Of a stretch of 64,000 bases of DNA, positions 52,279 through 62,640 are shown one piece after another. Under the pieces are notes generated by a model that saw nothing but the letters and a program-made list of their open reading frames with translations, was not told the origin of the DNA and did no database searches. The position numbers and the translations under genes are program-made. The stretch's first letter is position 1, and each line of letters opens with the position of its first letter. This stretch comes from Balanoglossus misakiensis (taxonomy: Eukaryota; Hemichordata), in NCBI GenBank assembly GCA_040954595.2, contig CM082581.2, positions 682,001 through 746,000 of the forward strand, written 5' to 3'.

Positions 52279-54607
52279 TATGGTTTAGCGATGTCTGTGT
52301 GTGTGTGTGTATGTATGTATGTGTGTGTGTGTGTCTGTCTGTATACCCGATATCTCAAGAACCGCTGAACCGATTTCAACCAAATTTAGTACACAGGTTC
52401 AGATATCATATGGCAAGAACTGAAAAGGTTTTGGTGGGTGTGGCTTTGATATTAATGAAGTTATTTAAGTTTTAATTTTTCTATTACATGGTTGTCTATG
52501 TGAGCTTTCGTTAATGTCGCATATATGACCAGTGGAAACGATAGTTTGAGGAGATCGACTGTTTGAGGGCGCTGTGAAATGAGACATTCCTGGCGATATT
52601 GCCGTTGTTCTGTCCATGCTCAGACGATGTACCCGTCGTTACGAATAACTTCCCTACGTGAATCCAAAAGGAAGCTAACGTTGTTTAGTTGCTTCATAGA
52701 GCGTAAATTGTTAATCTACAGGACCGTCAGACGAATACTCTTTTCAAATGAAGTTTGAAACTACTTACGAGTAAGTTAGTGGAGACAATATGGCGGATAG
52801 TTGGCGTGCAGCCGAATCCGCGTTATGACTATGACGTGACCCATTCATCAAGACAAACCGTAAATGATTCACGCATATTGTGGTCCTCACGCAGTCAATC
52901 TCAAAATGTCACCAGGCTTTCTATTTGTCTATTGTTCAGAGAAAAACAACGTGGCGGTTGATCACACTCAACAGTTAAATCCGTTTTGTGAGTTTATAGA
53001 CAGTCTGTTATCGCCAATACTATATAGCGATTGCTAGATGGCTTACCCAATATGTGATCGAGCGAGAATGATAACATTGAATGTCTGTTCAGATCTCATT
53101 CCGTACGTCATACGTCAACATTTCGATTTCGATTTAATCCATTCATAAAGAATTTAGAGAAAGTCGTCTTGAATTGTGACCCCGACTATCAATTTTACGA
53201 TGATTTTTTGGCGACGGAATACACGAGACGCCATTGCATAACTACGTCAGCTGGACTTCCAAGGTTACCATTTTGTGTGTATGGAATCTTATCGCAGAGA
53301 CTACGTACTTTGACAATATGCCATGCTATATCAATGACGCCCCAGAAAATTTGTCGAAGAATGAATTTGTCTTCTCATGGTGGTGCAATATATTTTAATG
53401 TCTATTTTGAGGTTGATTTTGGTTTTTGGCTAACATGTATATCAATGTCAGCTTATAGCATAAGTTGGTGTCCGTCGTCTATGTATGTCTGTATGTGTGC
53501 CTCATACAGAATTATGTATTTTGCGAATGGATCAGTTTCGTCTAAATGTATTGATGTATGTATGTGTATGTCCATCAACATCAAAAACTTGAAACTACTG
53601 ATATTTAGTGTGTACATAGAAATTGTTATTGCGAAAAAATGCATACTGGTATTAATAACTCGAAAAATGTTCAAATAGTCAAAATTGAAAAACTTAATAA
53701 CAGCGGATCAGATTCAGTTAAAAATTGGCGTGCATTGGTGTGCAAGTACTATGGGAAGACCTCGTATGATTTTGTTCAGGTGGAGTCAGTATCTGGCGTT
53801 TGCTATTTTTTATGAATTTTTTGGGAGAATTTTCTGTAGTTTTGTTAAAAAAATTTCTTCTCTGAAATTACATGTCCAATTGATTGGAAACTTGGTATGG
53901 AGGTTCATAGGGCTTACCTGAATCACATTTGTGCAAACGGTGGTGAAATTTGCAAAAATGCATTTTTGGGCAATATTTCCTGTTTTTGTCAAAAAATCAA
54001 ATCCTGTGAAACTGTAAGTGCAATTGTTTTGATACTTTGTATTTGGGTTTCTAGGGGTGATCTCAGTCAGATATGATCAAATTGTAAAGAAATTTGCCTA
54101 ACTGTATTTTTTGGGAATTCTGCAGGGTTTGGCCAAATAGTCTTCAGTAAAACCACAAGTCCAATTGATTGGAAACTTTGAATGGGAATTCATATATGTG
54201 ATATCAGTCAGATTTGTCTGAATTACCTGTTGTTTGCCAAAATGTCTTCCTTATTGAAACTTGTTAAAGAGGTTCTTAGGCATGAACAGAAATCAGATTT
54301 GTTGAAATCTGGTGAAATATTCATACTTTTTGGTATATTTCTTGCCATTTTTGATCAACGAGTTTTAGAATTCCATAGACTTATCTTTTTATGCAGTTCA
54401 GGATGGGGTACATGACTCATAACCCCTTACAAAAATTGACAAGGCAACAATTCCACAAACATGTTTACATTTCACAATGGTGCAACACACAACCCTTACA
54501 CCATATACACTATAAACCAAATTGGTTTAACACTGGTTTTTCTAATCTTGTTATTCTGTCAACCAATCACAGTACTGCACGTGAGCATATTCAGTTAATA
54601 TCTGGTT
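52255..54607. mobile_element. 2.35-kb insertion in the right arm
   Basis: The left-arm counterpart reads continuously across CATTTTTGAAGTATATTT (complement of about 32760-32780), whereas here CATTTTTAG and TGAAGTATATTT are 2.35 kb apart. The insert starts with the hairpin, contains microsatellites at 53480-53580 and 140-bp-type monomers after 53690. The 169-codon frame at 53169-53678 has no domain and is probably incidental. Element class unknown. Confidence 0.55.
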
Positions 54608-56240
54608 TGAAGTATATTTTTGGGGTGATTTTGGTCAAATACTCAAAAACCTCTACTCACAGTTCTTTGAAATTTGGTTTGCAGGTTCCTAGGTGTGTTA
54701 TCACGACATTTTAACAAATCCTATGATGGAAGTGTCAATATAGTTTTTGTGGACAATTTTTGCCATTTTTGTTTGATTGCTTTGCAATTTTTTGTTTTGC
54801 AGTTTCCAGGGGATTTTTTTACTGTGATATATCATAAATGTTCTGAAAATGAAAAAATTGTATTTTGGGGGCATAAAAAAAATTCTCAGAAAGTGCATGG
54901 TTGATCACTTTAAAAGTTTAGTTGTGAGTTAATGATATGTGCTTCTTTAGAATGATAATTGAATCAAATCATAGCTGAATTAGTTTTTTTGTTTATTTTG
55001 TTAGATATTTTTTCCGTATACCTCAAAAATTGTTATTATAAAAGAGAAATTACCATTACATAGTAGTTTGCAATTAAGGAGGACCCCCTCCCCCACTGAA
55101 AATCGTATACACCTTGATCTCTCTATGTCTGTATTCATGTCTGTATGTATGTTTTACAAATGTATGCTCCCAATAAGAGTGAAATGATTTTTTTTATCGT
55201 AATACTTCTAAAGTGATTATTTCCTATGAGATATGCAGTCTTATTACCTAATCGTTTCTAAAATTCTACCTCATGCTGTGTATGAAAAGTCTAATATATG
55301 TCATTGTCAAGATCCCCAAAACAGGCTGATATAGTATCACATAACATTTGATAAAAGTATCCCAAACAGTTTGGCCATGTCTTCATAACACAAAATGTGA
55401 GTGATATACTACTTGAATATTTTTGTCATGTTTTCCACTATAATAGTACTGTTTCTGTAGATATCAGATGTTTTATGTTATTTAAATAACCGTGATAGAC
55501 AACACATTTTAATGTAAGCCATCATGTGCAAATGTGATAGCCATGGCCGTGTAAGATACACTCCCCAATTTCACGAAATTCACACATGTGCTTTACCATT
55601 GTTATGCTATGTGTTGAACTGGCACACTGCAAATTTTGAAACTATGATATTGATCACAATCACACGCACACTCACAGCATCCTTTTTTGGAATAGAGGTA
55701 CTAACACTATCAATTATTATTATACTTTTGAATCCCCAATAAAGAATATATAGAATTTAACAGGATTTATATTTGCACGCAAAGTATAAAATTCCCTTGT
55801 GCCGTAGAAATGAAAATCTGCAACTGGTGGTCCTTCTGCCAGTAAGAAGCATCAGAAAAATTCTGCATGCTCATCGTCCAGACAATTTTGGTATACAGAA
55901 AAAAAACACTAGAATGACAACAGCTACATGTATGTAGGCTAGCAATAGGAACACAGATAACAATTCTCCATATTCATTTTTAAATACGATAAGATTCGCT
56001 GAAATTGGCACATCTGTGTGCAGGCAAAGTCAGTTCCAACTCGGCTTGCAAATCGGACCAATGTCTCTTGTTCGCTGAGACTGTATGGTTCTAGTAATAG
56101 CTGTAAGAACTTGATCATTGACCAAACTCTTGGTTCAATTTTGCAACATTTTATGATTTCAAGCTGTACATATTTAACTCCGTTTCAACTATGGTTGGAG
56201 GGATAATAATGGAGCCATTTCACTGACAAAATAGCGCTTA

Positions 56241-57064
56241 GGGACCATTCAGTTTTTACGGTGGGGGGAGGCTGGCAAAATCCAGGGGGTCACTTAAATT
56301 TTGAAATCCAAAAGAGGGAGTCATCTTTTTTTCAAACGTTTAGGGGGGAGGTCATATACATGTACCCACCGATGCTAACTTTGAGTGGAGTGGCAACAGT
56401 AAAATTGGTCCTTTCAAACATTGAGATAATTTGCTTTTGACTTCATTAAAATGTAACTTTGAGCTACATATTTTACAAAGTTTTCTTATGTGGAAGGGGG
56501 ACATCCCCTCCCACACCCATCCCCTTATTTCTTCGCCACATATAGTGTACCAGGGCAGAATACTTGCCATCCCACCCCCACTGATGTTAACTTTGAGTGG
56601 CAAAAGTCAAATTTGTCCTCCCCAACATTAAGTTAATTTGCCTATGAGTTCATTAAAATGCATTAATTGTATTTTACAAAATTGTCCTACGTACACCCAC
56701 CCCTTCCACTTTTCTTGTTTTACCAATTCTACCAACTATTGTATTGACGTGTCCTTTTAATTTATCCATAGACTTCTTTATTGCAACGCTATACTATTAT
56801 ACACTTCAAATTATAAATTTCTTTAAGAAATTTAGAATTGAGGTGTGAGGAGACCCTTTACCTTTATTGCATACAGTCAGTGTACATAAGATAAGGATGG
56901 CGAATGTTTTCAGGGTGGGAGGAGGGTCATCATATTTTGGTCCTGTCAAAGGGGGGGGGGTCATCATTTTTTTGGTCCTGGTTGAAGGGGGTGTCGGCCT
57001 GATTTTGAAAACCAATGACACAAACTTTTGCCCCCCCCCCCCTCCACCAAAACTGAACAGTCCC
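56241..57064. mobile_element. 824-bp MITE in the right arm, TTA flanks
   Basis: Left GGGACCATTCAGTTTTTACG; right, complemented, GGGACTGTTCAGTTTTGGTG, both followed by G-rich tracts. TTA is present on both sides (56238-56240, 57065-57067), and the left arm lacks it. Internally, about 200 bp around TAACTTTGAGTGG is repeated in tandem (56383, 56586). A 3-bp T(A/T)A duplication would suit PIF/Harbinger; this class is inferred. Confidence 0.75.
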
Positions 57065-57449
57065 TTACTAAAGGACGTCAATGTCTGTTTACAGTCAAAT
57101 GCATTGCCATCAGAAAAAAAATGCAAACAATTTCTTATGTTTGTAGTACACACTTTTTGTATATCTGTAAACTGTGTCTCAGCTGTGAAATTCTAAGGAA
57201 ATTTGTTCCTTGGGTAGAATAAAGGATTCTTAAACAAACTTAGTCACGAAAGCTAAATGGTTACCTCAGAGAAACTGTGTTAAATTTGGTCATCATTGTT
57301 TTAAATCACACAAGACATTCCCACAGCTAAGTTACTGCAGCAGTCAGTTTCAACTCAGCTTGCAAATTGGGATCATGTCTTGTGTTCATCGAGACTGTCT
57401 GTAGTCGAGTTGACAGTCACTACAACTGTATTGCAAATATGGCAGGGTT

Positions 57450-57830
57450 GGGCAACTCTTCTAATTTGCATTTGAACACCTTTTCTGTTTGCGTCAAAAT
57501 GATGAATAATGTTTCGTTTTCAAGAATGCCTTAATATGGGCACCCAATACAAGACAACTGCATTGCAAATGGCATTTTCATTCAACTCTCCTGGGTACCT
57601 AAAACAATTTCAACATGGTTGACATGGCAATATTAGACAACTGTTCTAATTTGCATAATCCAAAATGGCCGCCAAATTTCTCTAACATGTTAATTTCCCA
57701 TATTTGTTTTAAATGGTGTGTAATATCGAATTTGCAGGGTTTCCATTAATATGGGTACCTAAAACAATTTCAACATGGTTGACATGGCAATATTAGACAA
57801 CTGCTCTAATTTGCATAATTCAAACACCTG
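57450..57830 (-). repeat. 160-bp tandem repeats, right-arm copies
   Basis: GGTACCTAAAACAATTTCAA followed by TTCTAATTTGCATAAT appears near 57594 and 57756, the complement of the left-arm units. Confidence 0.75.
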
Positions 57831-58497
57831 CTGGATAATTTGACTTTTGCCATTCTTGTCCCATGATTGTATGTATTATATCTCATAACAGGCAATTAAG
57901 TGTGCTAATTGTCAAGCCAATCTTAATTCTTCATCTGCACCACAAATCAGATGCAAGGTTTAGGACTGGGAGTGTATGTGGGAGCAGCATATAGGGGCCT
58001 ACAGGTATCTTTAATGGCAAGTCCTCGGTTAAAGCCAGAAGGTTTTCAGGTTGTAGGCCTCTATTGTATCTGCAACAGTTTCTATCACCTCCATCCCACT
58101 GGCCGGCACCCGAGGGGGGGGGGGTACTTGAAATTTTTTCGGATGGTAGTCTGTCGCCCCAGTCGATAACATCAACACATGTAAATGCCCAAAACCCGAC
58201 CTATTTGTATTATAAGTCAAATTTTCTGGTTATTTACCCCAAGTTTTTCTTAAAGACTACATACCTATACACCTTTGTATGGGAGAACACATCCCCCACC
58301 CCCCTGCCAACACTAATTGGACAACTTTATTCTTGTTATACTTCTTTATAAGTCTAAATGTTCAGTAAGAAAAGGCAACAAGTTATTGAAGCTGCTGACC
58401 ATGGAAACTATGATGAAGTATATTTTTTTCCTAGCTGTACATGTACAGTATAATTGGCCCAATGTACCAATTGGAGATGTGTGCCTTACAAGCAACA

Positions 58498-59859
58498 CAG
58501 GTTGTATATCCAAGCCTTGTCTGTTGGCACTATGAAGGGTATTGGAAGAATGTCTCTGCTGGCCACTTTGGCCAGCCACTTTTGGCCAGCAGACTATCAA
58601 AAGGGTCAAGAAAATAGCCCTAAAAGGTATGGCGCTGTATGCAAATCTAGTGCAGGAGTGGATTGATACATTTCCCATCACTGTACATGCATCATCCTGT
58701 ATGGATGATATGTACTCTAGCATTATGCACCAGATAAAAATGGTCAAAATTGTAAAAAAAGGAGATGAAACTCCCACTGGCCTTTAACGCAATCCATAGA
58801 TAAAGAGACAACATGTTCAGGCATTGGATCTAAACATGGTGGATACTGACGAGGGTGTGGTGAATGATGGTGAATCCCTGGATGTTTTGAGGTCGGAATT
58901 CTGAAAAGGATTCCCATCGTGAGATTGAGGAACAGGATGATGCAGAGGGGCTGGCTCTTTGTGACTCCTATCAGTGGGGATAGACATATATTTGGGATAC
59001 AGAGGTTGCACTTCCTTGCTTCATGATTAGTACGGTAACACTGCCAAATTTGCAACACAGTTGTATTGTTAAAGGTACCCATATGAATGTGCTAATCCTG
59101 AAAATACGATATTGCGCATCATTTTGGGAAACATGGCAAAATTTCACTTTTAGTGGTGATTGGCGGCCATTTTTGATTATGCAAAATAGAAAAGTTGCCA
59201 AACACTGCCATATTTGCAATACATAACCAATATGGATGCAAATCCTGAAATTTTAGATATTACACATAATTTTGAGAAAAAAGGGCCAAGTTTTATTTTA
59301 GAGAAGGTATTTGGCGGCCATTTTTGATCATGCATATTAGAAGAATTGTCCAACATTGCCATTTTGGCAACTCAGCTGGAATAGGTCTAGGCTCCCATAT
59401 GAATGCCAATAAGCAAAAAACTTCATAGGAAAGAAAATTTCTTGGTAGGAAAATTTTGACTCAACTTCTGGTTCTAATAATAGGTGTAAGGATGTGATCG
59501 TTTGATTTTGCAACATTTTACAATTTCAAGCTGTGTGTATTTAACTCTGGTGCAATTCTGGTTGGAGAGACAAATGGCTTAAGCCATTTAATTGAAAATA
59601 TAGCACAACTTCACCAGGGTTGTGCAGTACCTTTGACAACGCTTTGAACAATGTTGCAAAAAGCTTTGTGTTGAAGCTTGCTACAAGACTTGGCGTGCTG
59701 AAGCCTCTTATACTAGTCTTAGTTGAACCTCAGCTGTAACTACGTTTGTGAAACCTTAACATTCAAATCTTTGGCCTAAGTTAGGGTTGCAAAGCTTCTT
59801 CAAAGTTTTGTGAACCTCAACAATGCTTTTCTATAGAAACCTTTAAACATGCGGGGGGG
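58498..59859. other. Flank right of the giant inverted repeat, with scattered related repeats
   Basis: 58990-59360 holds two or three decayed 160-bp-family monomers in the same orientation as the left arm, and 59455-59600 resembles the 37410-37550 segment. 58530-58800 has overlapping short frames without a recognisable domain and a GGCCAGC-rich stretch (58558-58590). A G run sits at 59852-59861. Confidence 0.45.
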
Positions 59860-59879
59860 GGGGACACCAACATCGTAGT

Positions 59880-60300
59880 CAGTGAGGTCATCTATGGTGG
59901 TGGGCGCGTCTTCCACTCGGCACTCCTCCGCGCACGCTTGGGGGATAAAAAATGCATCAAAACCCCCTGGCGCGTCCTCGCTCCCCCTGCGTCGATGGAT
60001 TCTGTGCGACTGCTTCCGCCCCCGTCCTCTCTGGTTGCTGTGTCCGGATTGATGATGTTTTCCGGTGAGGTCGGATTTCCCGGAATTCTTCCTGTCGTGA
60101 TTGGGATACCCACCTCAGCAGTATGCTAAGGACACGCCAGTGGATGAGAATCGCTGGTGTGGTGGGGGAGCTCAGTCGGAACATGTTCGGCACCTCCCAC
60201 CCCTGGAAGACGCACAGGCGCTTCATCATCACCATGGACTCCGGTGAACAAAAGGATTCCGTAGGGATCCGTCCAGGTCCGCCCCTGCAGATATAGAAGT
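59880..60300 (-). other. GC-rich block downstream of the OB-fold gene
   Basis: Base composition matches the upstream coding exon, not the AT-rich surroundings. Two overlapping minus frames (60235-59957, 92 codons; 60113-59892, 73 codons) are polar and Arg/Ser/Glu-rich. CTATATCTGCAG|GGG near 60284 looks like an acceptor. It could be 3' UTR, a last exon or a frame-broken continuation of the gene. Confidence 0.3.
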
Positions 60301-61506
60301 CTAGCAGGTCGGGTATTTCATTTCCTGGACCACACAGCCAGTATAGGTGAGTTTCTCTAACGCCTCCACCGCGTCCCGCTCGCGGAATACTACCGGCTTC
60401 TCAGTAAAAATAACTGGAAGGTGGCACTGAAAGGCGTGTTTCTTCAGTTTGCGCGTGGACCTCCGGCCTCCCGGGAACGGACATGGAGAAGGGCCTGATG
60501 AGTAATGTGGAACAGAGGATAGGGGGCTCCTTCGGGCCGGCCTGGCGCTCCTCCAGCGGCGTTCGTCTTCTTTGGGTGGTTCCGGCGTCGGATACCGGAT
60601 CGGTGATCGACGTCTGGGGCTGAGATCTCCCCAGCGTGAAAAGGATGGTCGTTCACGGGAAGGTGGGCGGTCCCGCCTTTCCTCTCGAGAACGCTCCGGT
60701 CGCGGCGACCGGGTTGGGGATCTAGACCTAGTATGGCTGCCGGGGTGGCGTCGAAGTTCCCAGGGGATTAGATATTCCCCCGCCTCCAACGTCGCTTCCA
60801 GCTCCAATGGGTTGATCAGTGACTGCAGCGGCAGCATTTCTTGGCGTGGGGGTGATGGCTCCTGCAGCAGCCGTTGGTTTCCCCCGTCTCTCGCTACTGC
60901 TATTGGGGGTGATACACGGGTGCGGGGTGGGTCTGGCCCTTCCAACACCTCCATCGCCTGGTCCTTGTCGCCACCGAGTACCTGTTTTTCCAGCTGCGGA
61001 TCCCAGAAGATGCTCAAAGTTTCCTCCAGGTCGTCAGCTGCGGTGGTGGTTCTTGTGGGCTCTTGCGGGGAGATATGGCCAACGAATCCCCCACGTACGC
61101 GGCCTGGATTGAACTCCCGAGGTAGTGTGCAGGTTTTTATGGCTGCGTCGGATGGTACGGGCAGGTTGGCTTCGGTCTTTTCCTTCCCGTATACATGCAT
61201 GGCCTCCTCCCGTACCGTGGACATCCATCCTATGTCGCCTAGAACCGTGGCTACTTGACAGTTCTCACGGAGCATCAGGAACAGTATTTTATGTCTCACC
61301 TCCACTTCAGTTGTCGCTGTTGTATTTAATGTGGACGATGTTTTATATCTGTTGATAACCAATGGGCCTAGTTTAACTGTGGCACCTACATCCAGTGGCA
61401 GCGCTGTTTTCTCACCCCAAAGGTTGACTTCAGCATCTCTTGTGCCATCAGTTATGGTCAGTTTACGTCTCTTTGTAGAATTCGATGTATGTGTCACTGA
61501 TTCATA
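60301..61506 (-). CDS. OB-fold protein, coding exon 2 (second OB-like domain and Arg/Ser-rich tail)
   Basis: Acceptor TTCCACTACAG|TATGAA at 61506, phase 0, then 401 codons to TAG. Residues 10-80 of the exon resemble the RPA-type OB fold: K-R-R-K-L-T-I-T-D-G-T, then V-N-L-W-G-E-K-T-A, then G-A-T-V-K-L, then S-S-T-L-N-T-T-A-T-T. A long polar, Pro-rich linker follows. After it comes an Arg/Ser stretch (S-R-S-P-T-R-S-P, R-S-R-E-E-R-R, P-R-R-R-S-P) and a compact tail ending C-V-V-Q-E-M. With exon 1 the protein would be about 491 aa. It probably binds single-stranded nucleic acid; the exact family is not recognised. GC content is well above the surroundings. Confidence 0.7.
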   Translation of the reverse strand, partial: YESVTHTSNSTKRRKLTITDGTRDAEVNLWGEKTALPLDVGATVKLGPLVINRYKTSSTLNTTATTEVEVRHKILFLMLRENCQVATVLGDIGWMSTVREEAMHVYGKEKTEANLPVPSDAAIKTCTLPREFNPGRVRGGFVGHISPQEPTRTTTAADDLEETLSIFWDPQLEKQVLGGDKDQAMEVLEGPDPPRTRVSPPIAVARDGGNQRLLQEPSPPRQEMLPLQSLINPLELEATLEAGEYLIPWELRRHPGSHTRSRSPTRSPRPERSREERRDRPPSRERPSFSRWGDLSPRRRSPIRYPTPEPPKEDERRWRSARPARRSPLSSVPHYSSGPSPCPFPGGRRSTRKLKKHAFQCHLPVIFTEKPVVFRERDAVEALEKLTYTGCVVQEMKYPTC

Positions 61507-61912
61507 CTGTAGTGGAAATAAAATGGAAAACATTGAATGTTAATAATTACGAGTAGTAAATGTTGTGGAGAAATAGTGCAAGAGTGGTTGTTTTTTGTCA
61601 GTTGCTTTTTAAAATTTGAACTGCAAAATGGCAGTAATTTTGACCCGAGGTGAGTTGACAAGGCATGGTTGTATCATATAAATGGATTTTCAATGTACGT
61701 GATCGCATGGAGGCTGCCATATTGGATTACATCCGAAGACCTTCCCATTGGGCTTCGGTTGAATTCGGGAAAGGTCTCTAAAATGTAATGGGTCATTCAA
61801 TTTTGTAGAGTAAATTTCTAAAAATGTAGAAGATGGGAGGTTAAGATACCCAAAATGACTACGGCAAAAAAAAAGTCAGGCCCATAAGTTTCGGGGTGCG
61901 ATTATAACGTAC
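61507..61912 (-). other. Intron 2 of the OB-fold gene
   Basis: GTACGT donor at 61912 and ATTTCCACTACAG acceptor ending at 61507, phase 0 on both sides; 406 bp with nothing else recognised. Confidence 0.7.
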
Positions 61913-62182
61913 CTTTGCTCTATCATAGAGGCAAATGGTATTATCTCTTCCAGTGGAAAAGTTGCGGAGCTGTACGTATTCTCCCTTCTGTAATCTGTTC
62001 AGCCACTTCGGATTTTCTTTCCAGAATTTAAGTTCCAGAACGTTGCCATCCTGCTGCATACAAGGCACGCTAAACAGTTTCCCGTTGGCGGAATTCCGGA
62101 TCTCGACATCCTCCATGAGGCGCAATTTCAGTGCCACGCCTTGGCTGGTTGGGGATGAGGGACCGGGAGCCGGGGATGCCAT
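61913..62182 (-). CDS. OB-fold protein, coding exon 1 (first OB-like domain)
   Basis: ATG at 62182-62180, 90 codons, ending at GCAAAG|GTACGT. After a short Pro/Ser start the exon encodes one OB-like unit: L-K-L-R-L-M-E-D-V, then K-L-F-S-V-P-C-M, then V-L-E-L-K-F-W-K, then L-Q-K-G-E-Y-V-Q-L-R-N-F. This is the strand order of RPA/OB domains in which a W or F after a hydrophobic strand precedes a helix. Joining to exon 2 gives two consecutive OB-like domains, as in RPA70-type single-strand binding proteins. The minus frame continues upstream of the ATG, but an acceptor (ATATTTCAG|GTTTAAC, ending at 62196) limits the exon. Confidence 0.7.
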
Positions 62183-62195
62183 AACGCCGTTAAAC

Positions 62196-62466
62196 CTGAA
62201 ATATAGATTGAGAGTGGGTATTGTTTTACACAATTTTTGAACATTGAAGTAAAGTATTAGAATGATGGAGTCCGATAAAAAAGTGAGTTGGTGATTGCGG
62301 CATCCGACTTCGTTATTAAAAATGGAAAGATTTGCGATTTGAGATTCGGTTACCTTTGCAAGTTTGAAAGGAAATATTTCATTGAAGCACAGTGGCAACT
62401 ACTGGGTTATGGAGAATCTTTGAAATGTTGTTGAACGGAGACTTATTAGAATCAATGAAAACCTAC
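62196..62466 (-). other. Intron 1 (5' UTR intron) of the OB-fold gene
   Basis: GTTAAAG|GTAGGT donor at 62466 and CTATATTTCAG acceptor at 62196; 271 bp. Its two flanking exon edges carry complementary 13-mers. Confidence 0.6.
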
Positions 62467-62640
62467 CTTTAACGGCGTTACGGTTACTAAACGTGAGAGA
62501 CCGCTTGTCTCGTTCATCCGATTCTGAGCTCCTAGCTCTTGTGGAGACATGCGGAGGTACAGCGGGTTAACGGTTAGAAAGTGTTGATGAAAGAAATAAG
62601 TTTATAGGCCAATCAGGAGTTAGATTCGAATGTCCGAAAA
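62467..62640 (-). other. 5' UTR exon and promoter-proximal region of the OB-fold gene
   Basis: Ends at the GTAGGT donor. An upstream frame starts ATGTCTCCACAAGAG near 62556 and is open to the donor, but its phase does not fit the main frame. GGCCTATAAACTT near 62605 on the minus strand is a TATA-like candidate. Confidence 0.4.

Larger units (their letters stand above)
29791..58497. mobile_element. Giant nested inverted-repeat (foldback-like) unit, 28.7 kb
   Basis: The left end TGTTGCCTGTAAGGCACAC and the reverse complement of the right end, TGTTGCTTGTAAGGCACAC, match, and collinear inverted matches continue inward to about 38463 and 46809. Anchors: 31300/57400, 31700/56200, 34050/50950, 34550/50650, 35100/50000, 37100/48400, 38350/46900. 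The arms are similar but clearly diverged. Long terminal inverted repeats with internal tandem repeats are the hallmark of foldback elements; an ancient inverted duplication is the alternative. No target duplication and no transposase were recognised. Confidence 0.75.
46809..58497 (-). repeat. Right arm of the giant inverted repeat (11.7 kb)
   Basis: Reverse complement of the left arm, in the same order. It is about 3.0 kb longer. Two insertions absent from the left arm (about 52255-54607 and 56241-57064, 3.18 kb together) account for the excess. No gene recognised. Confidence 0.8.

Noticed and set aside
53169-53678. 169-codon plus-strand frame in the right-arm insertion
   Set aside because: No domain or motif, low-complexity end from microsatellite; longest frame expected by chance in this AT-rich insert.
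29791-58497. Maverick/Polinton or Helitron identity for the giant repeat
   Set aside because: No polymerase B, integrase, capsid, Rep or helicase motif was seen in any frame, and Helitrons lack long inverted repeats.
60572-61258. 228-codon Arg/Ser-rich plus-strand frame
   Set aside because: Antisense of the GC-rich OB-fold exon; the minus strand has matching splice sites and a domain.
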